Positions 1 through 10,567 of a stretch of 64,000 bases of DNA are shown piece after piece (the first letter of the stretch is position 1; every line of letters starts with the position of its first letter). The DNA comes from Fredinandcohnia onubensis (GTDB lineage: Bacteria > Bacillota > Bacilli > Bacillales > Bacillaceae_L): the NCBI RefSeq assembly GCF_002734215.1, contig NZ_NSEB01000002.1, positions 234,417 through 298,416 of the forward strand, in the 5' to 3' direction. A program made the position numbers and the translations under genes. Under the pieces are notes generated by a model. It saw nothing but the letters and a program-made list of their open reading frames with translations, ran no database searches and was not told the DNA's origin.

Positions 1-2
1 TT

Positions 3-671
3 GTCACAAATGGTGGCGAAGCGGATGTATATATTGTGTTTGCCCGCACAAACCCGAACGAAACGGGAAGCAAGGGCATTACAGCTTTTATTGTTGAAAA
101 AGATACACCGGGCTTTGTGTTCGGAAAAGATGAGCATAAAATGGGACTTCTCGGTTCACGTACGCTTCAAATCACGCTAGAGGATGTGAAGGTGCCAGTT
201 GAGAATATTTTAGGCGTTGAAGGTGAGGGCTTTAAAGTCGCGATGGCGAATCTAAGTATGGGTCGAATCGGCATTGCTGCTCAAGCGCTTGGGATTGCGG
301 AGGCAGCACTTGAGCATGCAGTGGAGTATGCGAAGAATCGTTACCAATTCGGCAAACCGATCGCCTCCTTGCAGGGAGTTGGCTTTAAGCTTGCAGATAT
401 GGCGACAAATGTTGAGGCTGCAAGACTACTAGTCTATCGGGCTGCCTTTCTACGCGACCAGGGCTTACCGTGTGGTAAAGAATCCTCGATGGCAAAGCTA
501 TTTGCCTCAAGAACAGCAGTGGAGGTCACAACCGAAGCCATTCAGGTTTACGGGGGCTATGGCTATACAAAAGATTATCCGGTAGAACGATACTTCCGTG
601 ATGCCAAAATAACTGAAATATACGAAGGCACCAGCGAAATTCAAAAAATCGTCATCAGCAAACATCTATAA
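3..671 (+). CDS. acyl-CoA dehydrogenase, 5'-truncated by window edge
   Basis: FAD-dependent acyl-CoA dehydrogenase, which makes the trans-2-enoyl-CoA in the first oxidation step of acyl-CoA breakdown. Only the C-terminal part (about 222 residues) is in the window; the frame is open back to base 3 and begins in the family motif [14 protein letters not shown], so the start lies upstream. The C-terminal four-helix domain is present, with [11 protein letters not shown], the [13 protein letters not shown] flavin/tetramer motif, and IYEGTSEIQ, whose Glu is the usual catalytic base of short-chain enzymes. It is closely similar to the next gene, so the two look like a tandem duplication. Exact substrate (butyryl, isobutyryl or 2-methylbutyryl-CoA) cannot be told; the neighbouring icmF suggests short branched chains. 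Confidence 0.96.
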   Translation, partial: VTNGGEADVYIVFARTNPNETGSKGITAFIVEKDTPGFVFGKDEHKMGLLGSRTLQITLEDVKVPVENILGVEGEGFKVAMANLSMGRIGIAAQALGIAEAALEHAVEYAKNRYQFGKPIASLQGVGFKLADMATNVEAARLLVYRAAFLRDQGLPCGKESSMAKLFASRTAVEVTTEAIQVYGGYGYTKDYPVERYFRDAKITEIYEGTSEIQKIVISKHL

Positions 672-683
672 AAGTGGGTCAAG

Positions 684-735
684 GGGACAGGTCCCTTGTC
701 CTAGGAAAAAAATGGTAGGACGAGGGACCTGTCCC
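684..735 (+). repeat. GGGACAGGTCCC-type palindrome between acyl-CoA dehydrogenase genes
   Basis: Two 20-base arms (684-703 and 716-735) pair with one G-T wobble around a 12-base loop. Each arm contains the shorter palindrome core GGGAC(A/C)(G/T)GTCCC. The element fills the intergenic gap and ends about 11 bases before the ribosome binding site of the next gene. Related copies occur at 1908, 24916, 27499 and 63425 in this window. Confidence 0.85.
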
Positions 736-759
736 TCTGTCCCAATGGAGGTAATGGAG

Positions 760-1899
760 ATGTATTTTAAGTTGTCTGAAGAGCATGAAATGATTCGTAA
801 GATGGTTCGTGATTTTGCAAAGAATGAGGTTGCACCGACAGCGGCGGAGCGTGATGAAGAAGAACGCTTTGATCGTGAAATTTTCGACAAAATGGCAGAG
901 CTTGGCTTAACCGGGATTCCATGGCCAGAGGAGTATGGTGGTATCGGCAGTGACTATTTAGCATATTGTATCGCAGTTGAAGAGCTTTCAAGAGTATGTG
1001 CATCAACAGGTGTAACTCTTTCCGCTCATACATCTCTTGCAGGTTGGCCGATTTACAAGTTTGGTAGTGAAGAACAGAAACAAAAATACTTACGTCCAAT
1101 GGCACAGGGAGAAAAAATTGGTGCTTATGGATTAACAGAGCCTGGGTCTGGCTCAGATGCAGGTGGAATGAGAACAACTGCTAGAGTAGAAGGCGACCAT
1201 TATGTGTTAAACGGGTCTAAAATCTTCATCACAAACGGTGGAATTGCTGATATTTATGTGGTGTTTGCGTTAACCGACCCAACTTCAAAACATAAAGGTA
1301 CAAGTGCGTTTATTATTGAAAGCGACTTCCAAGGTTTCTCTGTAGGGAAAAAGGAACAGAAGATGGGCATTCGTTCATCACCTACTACTGAAATTATGTT
1401 TGAAGAGTGCCGTGTCCCTAAGGAAAACTTACTTGGCGAAGAGGGTGAAGGCTTTAAGATTGCTATGATGACGCTTGATGGAGGACGTAACGGAATTGCG
1501 GCCCAGGCGGTTGGTATTGCTCAGGGAGCTCTTGATGCAGCTACCGAATATGCGAAAGAACGTGTCCAGTTCGGTAAACCGATTGCCGCTCAACAGGGAG
1601 TAGGCTTCAAGCTTGCGGATATGGCAACAAGTGTCGAGGCATCTCGTCTCTTAACCTATCAAGCTGCGTGGCTAGAATCTGAAGGACTTCCATATGGAAA
1701 AGAATCTGCCATGTCAAAACTTTTTGCTGGTGATACTGCGATGAAAGTAACAACAGAAGCCGTTCAAGTCTTTGGTGGTTACGGCTATACAAAGGACTAT
1801 CCAGTCGAGCGCTATATGCGTGACGCAAAAATAACCCAAATCTATGAAGGCACACAAGAAATTCAACGCCTCGTCATATCTAGAATGTTAACAAAATAG
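760..1899 (+). CDS. acyl-CoA dehydrogenase
   Basis: Complete 379-residue FAD-dependent acyl-CoA dehydrogenase. N-terminal helical domain ([20 protein letters not shown]), middle beta domain with [19 protein letters not shown] and the ITNGG motif, C-terminal domain with [13 protein letters not shown] and IYEGTQEIQ, whose Glu is the expected catalytic base. The ATG at 760 is chosen because GGAGGT at 747-752 stands 7 bases upstream and [11 protein letters not shown] is a typical family start; longer in-frame starts at 712 and 754 would put coding sequence inside the repeat or too close to the RBS. It is followed by the tetR and icmF genes in the same orientation, which suggests a role in branched or short acyl-CoA breakdown. 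Electrons would pass to an electron-transfer flavoprotein. Confidence 0.97.
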   Translation: MYFKLSEEHEMIRKMVRDFAKNEVAPTAAERDEEERFDREIFDKMAELGLTGIPWPEEYGGIGSDYLAYCIAVEELSRVCASTGVTLSAHTSLAGWPIYKFGSEEQKQKYLRPMAQGEKIGAYGLTEPGSGSDAGGMRTTARVEGDHYVLNGSKIFITNGGIADIYVVFALTDPTSKHKGTSAFIIESDFQGFSVGKKEQKMGIRSSPTTEIMFEECRVPKENLLGEEGEGFKIAMMTLDGGRNGIAAQAVGIAQGALDAATEYAKERVQFGKPIAAQQGVGFKLADMATSVEASRLLTYQAAWLESEGLPYGKESAMSKLFAGDTAMKVTTEAVQVFGGYGYTKDYPVERYMRDAKITQIYEGTQEIQRLVISRMLTK

Positions 1900-1907
1900 T
1901 GGGATAA

Positions 1908-1960
1908 GGGGACAGGTCCCTTGTCCCTGGAAAAACGGTGGGACGATGGACAGCTGTCCC
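1908..1960 (+). repeat. GGGACAGGTCCC-type palindrome before tetR
   Basis: Second copy of the element seen at 684-735. The left arm (GGGACAGGTCCCTTGTCCC) is nearly identical; the right arm (GGGACGATGGACAGCTGTCCC region) has diverged, so the hairpin is imperfect. It ends 5-6 bases before the GGAGGTGA ribosome binding site of the regulator gene. Confidence 0.8.
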
Positions 1961-1978
1961 AGTTGGAGGTGAAAAGAA

Positions 1979-2602
1979 ATGCGGAGGAATGATGTTCCGG
2001 CTTCGGTGAAGGATGAGAGGTTGGTTAAGAAACGACGGGATCAGATGATTAAGGGCGCGGTGACGCTTTTTAAGGAAAAAGGGTTTCATCGCTCAACAAC
2101 GCGAGAGATTGCAAAAGCTGCTGGTTTTAGCATTGGCACACTTTATGAGTATATCCGTAAGAAAGAGGATGTTCTTTATTTGGTCGTGGACAGTATTTAC
2201 GATCAGGTTAAAGAGCGAATGGAGGAAGCAATCAACACAAAGGAAGGTAGTATTGAGAGTCTAAAGCTTGCGATTCGCAATTACTTTCTTGTGATGGATG
2301 AGATGCAGGATGAGGTTCTTGTCCTTTATCAGGAGGCGAAATCTCTTTCAAAAGATGCTCTTCCATATGTATTGAACAAAGAAGTAGAAATGGTGGGTAT
2401 GTTTGAAAAAGCAATTGAAGATTGTATTGCCAATGGGGAGCTTCAATTGCCGAAAAAACAGGTTGAACTTGTGGCTCATAATATTTTTGTTCAAGGCCAG
2501 ATGTGGGGTTTTCGCCGCTGGGCGATGCGCAGGCTTTTCACACTTGAGGAATATATTGAAATGCAAACAGAGCTTTTGTTAAGAGGAATCGTTTCAAAAT
2601 AG
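1979..2602 (+). CDS. TetR/AcrR-family transcriptional regulator
   Basis: 207-residue TetR-type repressor. The N-terminal helix-turn-helix is clear: [49 protein letters not shown] (about residues 18-67), followed by an all-helical ligand/dimer domain. The start at 1979 has GGAGGTGA 6 bases upstream. It sits between acyl-CoA dehydrogenase genes and icmF, so it probably controls this cluster in response to an acyl-CoA; that is inference from position. It occupies a position like FadR-type regulators but its sequence did not look like B. subtilis FadR to me, so I give no symbol. Confidence 0.93.
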   Translation: MRRNDVPASVKDERLVKKRRDQMIKGAVTLFKEKGFHRSTTREIAKAAGFSIGTLYEYIRKKEDVLYLVVDSIYDQVKERMEEAINTKEGSIESLKLAIRNYFLVMDEMQDEVLVLYQEAKSLSKDALPYVLNKEVEMVGMFEKAIEDCIANGELQLPKKQVELVAHNIFVQGQMWGFRRWAMRRLFTLEEYIEMQTELLLRGIVSK

Positions 2603-2622
2603 GTGAGACTGGGGGAATGGAA

Positions 2623-5600
2623 ATGAGTACGGTAGAGGTATATCGTCCAAAGCATCATGTTCGGTTTGTGACGGCTTCAAGCTTATTTGATGGGCATGAT
2701 GCCTCGATTAATATCATGCGTCGCATCCTACAGGCGAGTGGGGCAGAGGTCATCCATCTTGGGCATAACCGTTCTGTAGAGGAAGTAGTGAATGCGGCCA
2801 TCCAAGAGGATGCGCAAGGTATCGCGATTTCCTCGTATCAGGGTGGCCATGTGGAATATTTTAAATATATGTTTGATCTTTTGAAAGAGCGGGGAGCTTC
2901 CCATATTCGCATCTATGGCGGTGGTGGTGGAGTCATCATCCCTCGTGAAATCAAGGAGCTTCATGAATACGGAATTGCTGGGATTTTTTCTCCAGATGAT
3001 GGTCGCAATCTGGGTCTACAAGGAATGATCAACAAGATGCTACAAGAGTGCGATTACCCAACAAGCACGGAGCTAACCGATGAGCTTGAGCTCCTTCAAA
3101 GTGGGGACTACAATACGGTCGCTAAGCTCATCACGATTGCGGAAAATCAAATTGGAACCAACGATGAAACGGCTGCAGCGACTGAAACAATCATTCAAAA
3201 AATAAAAGACCTTGAAAAAACGGTTCCAGTTGTGGGGATTACAGGTACAGGTGGAGCAGGAAAAAGCTCCCTCACGGACGAACTGATTCGCCGCTTTATC
3301 AATGAATTCGACGATAAGAAAGTTGCGATTTTATCTGTTGATCCTACAAAACAAAAAACCGGTGGTGCTTTACTTGGGGACCGAATTCGCATGAATGCAA
3401 TTTTCTCTCCAAGGGTGTATATGCGAAGCCTTGCTACAAGAGGGTCGAAATCAGAATTATCGCTGGCAATTAAAGATGCAATTGCAGTCGTTAAAGCAGC
3501 AGGCTTTGACTTAATCATTGTTGAAACAAGCGGGATTGGGCAAGGGGATGCTGAAATTACAGAGGTCTGTGACATCTCCATGTATGTCATGACAAGTGAA
3601 TTTGGTGCGCCTTCACAGCTTGAAAAAATCGACATGATTGACTATGCTGACCTAATTGTAATTAACAAATTCGAACGCAAAGGTTCAGAAGATGCGAAGC
3701 GTCAAGTACAAAAGCAGTATCAGCGTAGCCACCTTTTATTTGAAAAAGACTATGAAGACATGCCGGTATTCGGTACGATTGCAAGTCAGTTTAATGATCC
3801 AGGAACGAACGCCCTTTTTGCGAATTTAGTGGATAAAATCAATGAAAAAATGGCGACAGACTGGGAAACATCTTTTGAAAAGACAGCAGATGTCCAAAAA
3901 CAAAATGTCATTATCCCGAATGACCGCCGTTATTATCTGCGTGAGATTTCAGATACGGTTCGAAACTATCATAAAAAAGCAGCCGAACAGGTAGAAATCG
4001 CAAGAAAGCTATTCCAAATTAGCGGTACGATTGAGAGCGTAAAGGAGATTGGCAATGAGGATGTCCTCAAAGCTCTTGAAACACTTCAATCCCAATATGA
4101 AGCGAAGCTTTCGGATGAGTCGAAGAAAATCCTAGCAAACTGGGAATCTCTCAAGGAAACATACAAGGGTGAAAAATTTATTACGAAAATTCGTGACAAG
4201 GAAATCGTGACGATTTTAAAAACAAAAAGTCTGTCGGGTCTATCGATTCCGAAGATTTCACTCCCAGGCTTTAAAGATTTTGGGGAAATTCTCCGCTGGG
4301 TCTATAAAGAGAATGTTCCAGGTGCATTCCCTTATACAGCAGGTGTGTTTCCATTCAAACGTGAAGGGGAAGATCCGAAGCGTCAGTTTGCCGGAGAAGG
4401 GACTCCAGATCGAACGAATCGCCGTTTTCATTATTTATCGAAGGATGATGATGCAAAACGCTTAAGTACAGCATTTGACTCTGTAACCTTATATGGTGAA
4501 GACCCTGCCTATCGCCCTGATATTTATGGAAAAGTTGGGGAAAGTGGCGTCAGCGTATGTACCCTTGATGATATGAAAAAGCTCTATAAGGGGTTTGACC
4601 TTTGTGCACCGTCTACTTCGGTTTCAATGACAATCAATGGACCAGCACCAATCATCCTTGCGATGTTCATGAATACTGCGATTCACCAACAGGTTGAAAA
4701 GCGTGAACAAGAGCTTGGCCGCATCTTAACGGTGGAGGAATTCCAAGAGGTACGAGCGAAAACATTACAGACAGTTCGTGGAACCGTCCAGGCAGATATT
4801 TTAAAAGAAGATCAAGGTCAAAATACGTGTATTTTCTCAACGGAATTTGCGTTACGTATGATGGGAGATATCCAAAAATATTTCATTGATCATAAAGTAA
4901 GAAATTATTATTCGGTATCCATTTCTGGTTATCATATTGCAGAAGCGGGTGCTAATCCGATTTCTCAACTCGCTTTTACCTTATCAAACGGGTTCACGTA
5001 TGTGGAATATTACCTCAGCCGTGGAATGAATATTGATGATTTTGCACCAAATCTATCCTTCTTCTTTAGTAATGGGCTAGACCCAGAATATACGGTAATT
5101 GGTCGGGTGGCACGCCGCATTTGGGCAACGGTCATGAGAGAAAAATATGGAGCAAATGAGCGCAGTCAAAAATTAAAGTACCATGTACAAACATCTGGAC
5201 GTTCCCTCCATGCACAGGAAATTGATTTTAATGACATTCGTACGACCCTGCAGGCACTAATGGCTCTTCAAGATAATTGTAACTCGCTTCATACGAATGC
5301 ATACGATGAGGCCATTACAACACCAACAGAGGAATCGGTTCGCCGTGCGATGGCAATTCAGATGATTATTACGAAAGAACATGGTTTAACGAAGAATGAA
5401 AATCCGATTCAAGGTTCTTTTATTGTTGAGGAACTCACTGATTTAGTGGAAGAAGCAGTGCTTCAGGAATTCGACCGTCTAAATGACCGTGGTGGTGTTC
5501 TTGGCGCGATGGAAACACAGTATCAGCGCGGAAAAATCCAAGATGAGTCCATGTATTATGAGATGAAAAAACATACGGGAGAGCTTCCGATCATTGGCGT

Positions 5601-5883
5601 AAATACGTACTTAAATCCTAATCCGCCATCAGAGGAGGATTTAAACAATATCGAGCTCGCACGTGCAACGAAAGAAGAAAAAGAACTTCAAATTAAAAAT
5701 TTAAAAGAATTCCAGGAACGAAATAAGGATAAAGTAGAAGAAGCATTAAAAAAGCTAAAACAGGTTGCTGTGAACAATGGAAACATTTTTGAAGAATTGA
5801 TGGAAACGGTTCAGGTCGCAAGTCTTGGCCAAATCACGCAGGCGCTCTATGAAGTAGGCGGACAATACCGAAGAAATATGTAG
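2623..5883 (+). CDS. icmF: fused isobutyryl-CoA mutase (adenosylcobalamin-dependent) with G-protein chaperone domain
   Basis: About 1086 residues, the length of IcmF. Order of domains: cobalamin-binding domain (about 10-145, with the DGHD base-off signature, His about 25), MeaI-type P-loop GTPase (Walker [13 protein letters not shown] at about 205-216), linker, then the (beta/alpha)8 substrate-binding mutase domain ([33 protein letters not shown]). The enzyme interconverts isobutyryl-CoA and n-butyryl-CoA (some members also act on pivalyl- or isovaleryl-CoA), and the GTPase helps load and protect the B12 cofactor. ATG 2623 is preferred over ATG 2617 because the GGGGGA at 2611-2616 would touch the latter. 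It begins 20 bases after tetR and is probably cotranscribed. It links valine-type carbon to butyryl-CoA oxidation by the adjacent dehydrogenases. Confidence 0.97.
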   Translation: MSTVEVYRPKHHVRFVTASSLFDGHDASINIMRRILQASGAEVIHLGHNRSVEEVVNAAIQEDAQGIAISSYQGGHVEYFKYMFDLLKERGASHIRIYGGGGGVIIPREIKELHEYGIAGIFSPDDGRNLGLQGMINKMLQECDYPTSTELTDELELLQSGDYNTVAKLITIAENQIGTNDETAAATETIIQKIKDLEKTVPVVGITGTGGAGKSSLTDELIRRFINEFDDKKVAILSVDPTKQKTGGALLGDRIRMNAIFSPRVYMRSLATRGSKSELSLAIKDAIAVVKAAGFDLIIVETSGIGQGDAEITEVCDISMYVMTSEFGAPSQLEKIDMIDYADLIVINKFERKGSEDAKRQVQKQYQRSHLLFEKDYEDMPVFGTIASQFNDPGTNALFANLVDKINEKMATDWETSFEKTADVQKQNVIIPNDRRYYLREISDTVRNYHKKAAEQVEIARKLFQISGTIESVKEIGNEDVLKALETLQSQYEAKLSDESKKILANWESLKETYKGEKFITKIRDKEIVTILKTKSLSGLSIPKISLPGFKDFGEILRWVYKENVPGAFPYTAGVFPFKREGEDPKRQFAGEGTPDRTNRRFHYLSKDDDAKRLSTAFDSVTLYGEDPAYRPDIYGKVGESGVSVCTLDDMKKLYKGFDLCAPSTSVSMTINGPAPIILAMFMNTAIHQQVEKREQELGRILTVEEFQEVRAKTLQTVRGTVQADILKEDQGQNTCIFSTEFALRMMGDIQKYFIDHKVRNYYSVSISGYHIAEAGANPISQLAFTLSNGFTYVEYYLSRGMNIDDFAPNLSFFFSNGLDPEYTVIGRVARRIWATVMREKYGANERSQKLKYHVQTSGRSLHAQEIDFNDIRTTLQALMALQDNCNSLHTNAYDEAITTPTEESVRRAMAIQMIITKEHGLTKNENPIQGSFIVEELTDLVEEAVLQEFDRLNDRGGVLGAMETQYQRGKIQDESMYYEMKKHTGELPIIGVNTYLNPNPPSEEDLNNIELARATKEEKELQIKNLKEFQERNKDKVEEALKKLKQVAVNNGNIFEELMETVQVASLGQITQALYEVGGQYRRNM

Positions 5884-5893
5884 AAAAAGATCG

Positions 5894-5928
5894 AGGCTGA
5901 CTATTTTTGCATAGTTCAGCCTTAATTT
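5894..5928 (+). terminator. probable terminator after icmF
   Basis: Inverted repeat AGGCTGACTAT / ATAGTTCAGCCT with one bulge, followed by a weak T-rich run (TTAATTTAT). It ends the acyl-CoA gene group before rpoE. Confidence 0.6.
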
Positions 5929-6074
5929 ATGATATGTCTGGCATAAAGTGGTTGATTTTGTTTATAATGAATGATATGTATTTTACAGAACTCTTTTTTA
6001 TTTTTTATAAGAAGAATCCTGACAACATGTTTTTACCAGAATTCCAGTTACATACATAGAAAGGGAGTGCCTTG

Positions 6075-6650
6075 ATGAGTCTCGATCAATACTCACCAGA
6101 GCAAATAAAAGAAATGTCAATGCTTGAGGTAGCGTATGAGATTTTCCTAGGGAGAAAAGATGCGATTACATTTAACGAGCTAGTTGACGAAGTAACAAAA
6201 ACTTTAGAGCTTTCAGAAGAAGAGGTTCGTACAAGAATTTCTCAATTTTATACAGATCTCAATATCGATGGTCGTTTTATTACATTAGGTGATAATCGTT
6301 GGGGACTTCGTACTTGGTATCCATACGAGCAAATCGATGAAGAGGTTACTCATACTGAAAAGCCGAAGAAGAAGAAAAAGAGCAAGAAGAAGGATGAGGA
6401 CGACGATCTCATTGGCTTCGACGATCTTGATGAAGATGATCTTGATTTTGATGAAGACTTTGATGAAGAAGACGAAGATGTGGATGACGTCGAGGATGAC
6501 GAAGAAGAAGATGACGAGGACTTTGATGACATCGACGACGAAGAGGACTTCGAAGATGAAGAAGAAGATGAAGAGCTTATCGATGATGAAGAATATGAGT
6601 TAGACGAGGAAGAAGAAGATGAAGAGTTTGAAGAAGAGGAAGAAGACTAA
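6075..6650 (+). CDS. rpoE: DNA-directed RNA polymerase delta subunit
   Basis: 191-residue delta subunit, which binds core RNA polymerase and speeds its recycling and promoter selectivity in Gram-positive bacteria. The N-terminal globular HARE-HTH domain (about 1-90: MSMLEVAYEIFLGRK, ISQFYTDLNIDGRFITLGDNRWGLRTWYPYEQ) is followed by a short Lys run and then an almost wholly Asp/Glu C-terminal tail of about 85 residues, as in B. subtilis. The ATG at 6075 is preferred over the adjacent TTG at 6072 because GGGAG ends about 7 bases upstream. A TATAAT at 5963-5968 could be its -10 box but no good -35 stands in front of it. It lies upstream of pyrG as in Bacillus. Confidence 0.97.
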   Translation: MSLDQYSPEQIKEMSMLEVAYEIFLGRKDAITFNELVDEVTKTLELSEEEVRTRISQFYTDLNIDGRFITLGDNRWGLRTWYPYEQIDEEVTHTEKPKKKKKSKKKDEDDDLIGFDDLDEDDLDFDEDFDEEDEDVDDVEDDEEEDDEDFDDIDDEEDFEDEEEDEELIDDEEYELDEEEEDEEFEEEEED

Positions 6651-6691
6651 TCCTCAAGTATTTATCAAGTTAAATTAAACTCAAACTCATA

Positions 6692-6720
6692 TTGACTTTT
6701 TAATCTTATCTCGGTAGAAT
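6692..6720 (+). promoter_or_regulatory. pyrG sigma-A promoter with GGGC start
   Basis: TTGACT (6692-6697), exactly 17 bases, TAGAAT (6715-6720). Transcription would begin at GGGCTC (6728-6733), seven to eight bases beyond the -10 box, matching the GGGC start used for CTP sensing at B. subtilis pyrG. Confidence 0.88.
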
Positions 6721-6727
6721 ACTTTTT

Positions 6728-6806
6728 GGGCTCTAAAAAAAGAGTATCTACGAAACCATATTAAAGTTTCGCTCCCTTACATATTGTAAGTGGAGCTTTT
6801 TTATTT
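6728..6806 (+). promoter_or_regulatory. pyrG CTP-sensing leader with attenuator terminator
   Basis: The leader starts GGGCTC and contains an intrinsic terminator at 6771-6806: arms GCTCCCTTACA and TGTAAGTGGAGC (one bulge) followed by TTTTTTATTTT. In B. subtilis, low CTP causes repeated G addition at the GGGC start, and the poly-G 5' end pairs with the CUCCCUU of the terminator's 5' arm, preventing termination. All required parts are visible here; the mechanism itself is inferred from that homology. Confidence 0.88.
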
Positions 6807-6909
6807 TATAGGAGTGCAAGGTTCGGTGAGTTAAACAATTTACCCCCGCACCAAGAATAATTTCTTTATACATTTTGATTTTTTGAGCAAACTTTAACTA
6901 ATTACATGA

Positions 6910-8535
<1,626 letters not shown>

Positions 8536-8539
8536 ATAA

Positions 8540-8571
8540 AAAAAGCGAGTGTGAATTCACTCGCTTTTTAT
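8540..8571 (+). terminator. pyrG terminator
   Basis: Perfect 12-base arms AAAAAGCGAGTG / CACTCGCTTTTT around a 6-base loop. It is T-flanked in both directions, so it could act on both strands. Confidence 0.92.
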
Positions 8572-8631
8572 TATGAGGTAATGTGGTGAAAAATGGATGG
8601 TGGAGGACGTTTTTGTTCAAATAATGGTTGG

Positions 8632-8995
8632 TTATGTACTTCATCGGGCTTATGAAGAACATAACGCTTGAACAAAAGGAAACTTCATCAGGCTTATGAA
8701 GAACATAACTCTCGAGAAAAAGTATGGTTATGTACTTCATCATGCTTATGAAGAGGAAATAGCATAAGAATTTGAATCTGAATCCTCTTCATTGTGCTTA
8801 TGAAGAGGAAATAACATAAGAATTTGAGTCTGAATCCTCTTCATTGTGCTTATGAAGAGGAAATAGCATAAGAATTTGAGTCTGAATCCTCTTCATCGGG
8901 CTTATGAAGAGGAAATAGCATAAGAACTTGAATCTGAATCCTCTTAATCATGCCTATGAAAAGGAGAAACCGCGAGCATTTCCTCTTCATAAACT
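8632..8995. repeat. 52-bp-period hairpin array A
   Basis: Fills the gap between pyrG and the convergent ywjG-like gene. The motif CTTCAT...GCTTATGAAG recurs with its CTTCAT at 8639, 8683, 8735, 8787, 8839, 8891 and 8943 (CTTAAT in the last): spacing 44 once, then 52 each time. In the central units the palindrome is CCTCTTCAT-7 nt-ATGAAGAGG. The bases between palindromes (GCATAAGAATTTGAGTCTGAAT) are also nearly identical, so it is a true tandem repeat and not a CRISPR. 52 is not a multiple of 3 and no supported gene lies here. Array D at 61.7 kb has the same core and period. Confidence 0.9.
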
Positions 8996-9039
8996 AATCC
9001 CTGGTTTTGTCCTTCACCAAAATTCAACTCATTTTATCC

Positions 9040-9573
9040 CTATTCAAATTCCTCGACCATTTCTTTGATTGTAAATTTTAGACCGTAATAGGCATATAGA
9101 GCAGTCATCACGCTTGGGAAGCCAAAACGGGTCCCATCATCATCGGGGATAAGTGGCTTTTGGAGCTTGCTGTCGATATGAATATCGACGCTTTTCTCAA
9201 GAGTGCGTTCAGCTTCTATTTTTACAATTGCCGAAATCGCTACGGTTTGGATTCCATTGCCGCGCAGTACTTCAGCAAGCTTAATGGCTTCTTCATCGGT
9301 AGAAAATCTTGTGATTAATAGAACGGAGTCAACATCCTCAATCTCGTTCATTTTTCCATCAGTAAATAAAGGCTTTGCAGACTTTAATGGTTCAGCCCCA
9401 GCCAAAGCCTCGGTAGCAACTGCTACCATTTCGCCAAAACCATGTACGAATACTGTACCATCACTAATGACAGACTGAGCAAGAATTCTAGCCCCATCCT
9501 CCATATTCATTTCTTCATGCTCCATAATTCTCTTAAACTGACCTTGAAGCTGTGTAGTAAAAATTTTCAACAT
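9040..9573 (-). CDS. ywjG: YwjG-like DUF2529 family protein
   Basis: 177-residue protein whose position between pyrG and spo0F is that of ywjG in B. subtilis. The sequence suggests a SIS-like sugar-isomerase fold: VFVHGFGEMVAVATEALAGAE, then LLITRFSTDEEAIKLAEVLRGNGIQTVAIS, then VDIHIDSKLQKPLIPDDDGTRFGFPS near the end. Its function is unknown to me. Start is the ATG at 9573 with AAGGGAA about 11 bases upstream. It is transcribed on the minus strand, convergent with pyrG and divergent from spo0F, sharing the promoter region 9574-9857 with the latter. Confidence 0.85.
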   Translation of the reverse strand: MLKIFTTQLQGQFKRIMEHEEMNMEDGARILAQSVISDGTVFVHGFGEMVAVATEALAGAEPLKSAKPLFTDGKMNEIEDVDSVLLITRFSTDEEAIKLAEVLRGNGIQTVAISAIVKIEAERTLEKSVDIHIDSKLQKPLIPDDDGTRFGFPSVMTALYAYYGLKFTIKEMVEEFE

Positions 9574-9654
9574 AAATGTAAAATTCCCTTCTTGTCGATA
9601 TACTTATTTCCATATATTATCATAATAACGTTATACAAAAAAAATAAGAAATGA

Positions 9655-9742
9655 TGTCGAAATATGTTGAATTAATTGTTTCGGTCTTGGAAGTAAAAGT
9701 TTTTCAAGTAAAAAGCAGGAAATTTAGAATGTATGATAGAAT
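9655..9742 (+). promoter_or_regulatory. spo0F control region: 0A boxes and sigma-H promoter
   Basis: A sigma-H promoter reads AGGAAAT (9717-9723), 12 bases, ATAGAAT (9736-9742), matching RnAGGAwWW-N11-12-RnnGAAT. Upstream, TGTCGAA at 9655-9661 matches the Spo0A box; a second near-match, TTGTCGAT, lies at 9592-9599. B. subtilis spo0F is likewise transcribed by sigma-H and controlled by Spo0A~P through upstream 0A boxes. Confidence 0.75.
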
Positions 9743-9857
9743 TAAAAATGAATAACGATATAATAATATTCGAAAAAACGAACGTAACTAAAACGATCGT
9801 GGAAGACAAAGTAATTTATCCAACTATTTTTATCTATTTAAGGGGGGTTTTTCAAGT

Positions 9858-10229
9858 ATGTCAGAAAAAATCTTAATTGTGGATGATCAATACGGAATAC
9901 GGATTCTATTAAACGAAGTTTTTCAAAAAGAAGGTTATAAGACATTCCAAGCAGCTAATGGGGTACAAGCAATCGATATCGTTCAAAAGCACTCTCCAGA
10001 TTTGGTCTTACTAGATATGAAAATCCCTGGTATGGATGGGATTGAAATTTTAAAAAGACTGAAAAAAATAAACCAGGATATTCGGGTAATCATTATGACA
10101 GCTTATGGTGAACTCGATATGATCCAGGAAGCGAAGGATTTGGGAGCAATTACCCATTTTGCAAAGCCGTTTGACATTGACGAGCTTCGTGAAGCAGTAA
10201 GAGCAAATATCCCATTAAAATCCGAATAA
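9858..10229 (+). CDS. spo0F: sporulation phosphorelay response regulator Spo0F
   Basis: 123-residue single-domain response regulator with no output domain. It takes phosphate from the sporulation histidine kinases and passes it to Spo0B. The acidic pocket (Asp9, Asp10), phosphorylation site Asp53 in [13 protein letters not shown], conserved Thr in [20 protein letters not shown] and Lys in [11 protein letters not shown] are all present. It is one residue shorter at the N-terminus than B. subtilis Spo0F and otherwise nearly colinear. Start ATG 9858 follows an AGGGGGG ribosome binding site. A sigma-H promoter and 0A boxes lie upstream. Confidence 0.98.
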   Translation: MSEKILIVDDQYGIRILLNEVFQKEGYKTFQAANGVQAIDIVQKHSPDLVLLDMKIPGMDGIEILKRLKKINQDIRVIIMTAYGELDMIQEAKDLGAITHFAKPFDIDELREAVRANIPLKSE

Positions 10230-10359
10230 AAAACATAAAAAATACAAATTAGCGGTATGAACAAATTGGAAACGCTTTACAAAAATAATGCGTAACATTC
10301 CTGTATTGCGAAATCAAAATCTTGTGATATGCTTAGTACTGTATTGTTGCTATTCCTTA

Positions 10360-10388
10360 ACACAAAGGGCATTTTTGTGTGCTTTTTG
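10360..10388 (+). terminator. possible terminator downstream of spo0F
   Basis: Arms ACACAAA (10360-10366) and TTTGTGT (10374-10380) followed by GCTTTTTGT. It is A/T-rich and weak, and lies 130 bases after the stop codon. Confidence 0.4.
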
Positions 10389-10392
10389 TCTG

Positions 10393-10421
10393 TTGATTTC
10401 TAACTTGAGCTTACATATTAT
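10393..10421 (+). promoter_or_regulatory. candidate fbaA promoter; rest of gap 10230-10567 featureless
   Basis: TTGATT (10393-10398), 17 bases, TATTAT (10416-10421), leaving a leader of about 140 bases before fbaA. The match is moderate. Apart from this and the weak hairpin just upstream, I see no gene in the 338-base gap. Confidence 0.5.
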
Positions 10422-10567
10422 GATTTTATTTCGGTCATTCTATTAGGTGATACGAATTCTATGGAATAGATATACAATAACCCGGTGAGACTTTGCCGTG
10501 GTTCTATCGTGTATAGGGATAATGCCTTAATTTACACAATAAAACGGTACAAAAGGAGGAAATTCAC

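Noticed and set aside
712..759. Upstream 16-codon extension of the second acyl-CoA dehydrogenase
   Set aside because: It encodes repeat sequence ([10 protein letters not shown]) and lies ahead of the GGAGGT ribosome binding site that serves ATG 760.
6289..6603. 104-codon plus-strand and 60-codon minus-strand ORFs inside rpoE
   Set aside because: Frame shadows of the Asp/Glu-rich tail of the delta subunit.
8632..8995. CRISPR array
   Set aside because: The bases between palindromes are nearly identical from unit to unit, the period includes linker sequence, and no cas genes are nearby. The same holds for array D at 61731-62165, whose linkers form two repeated types.
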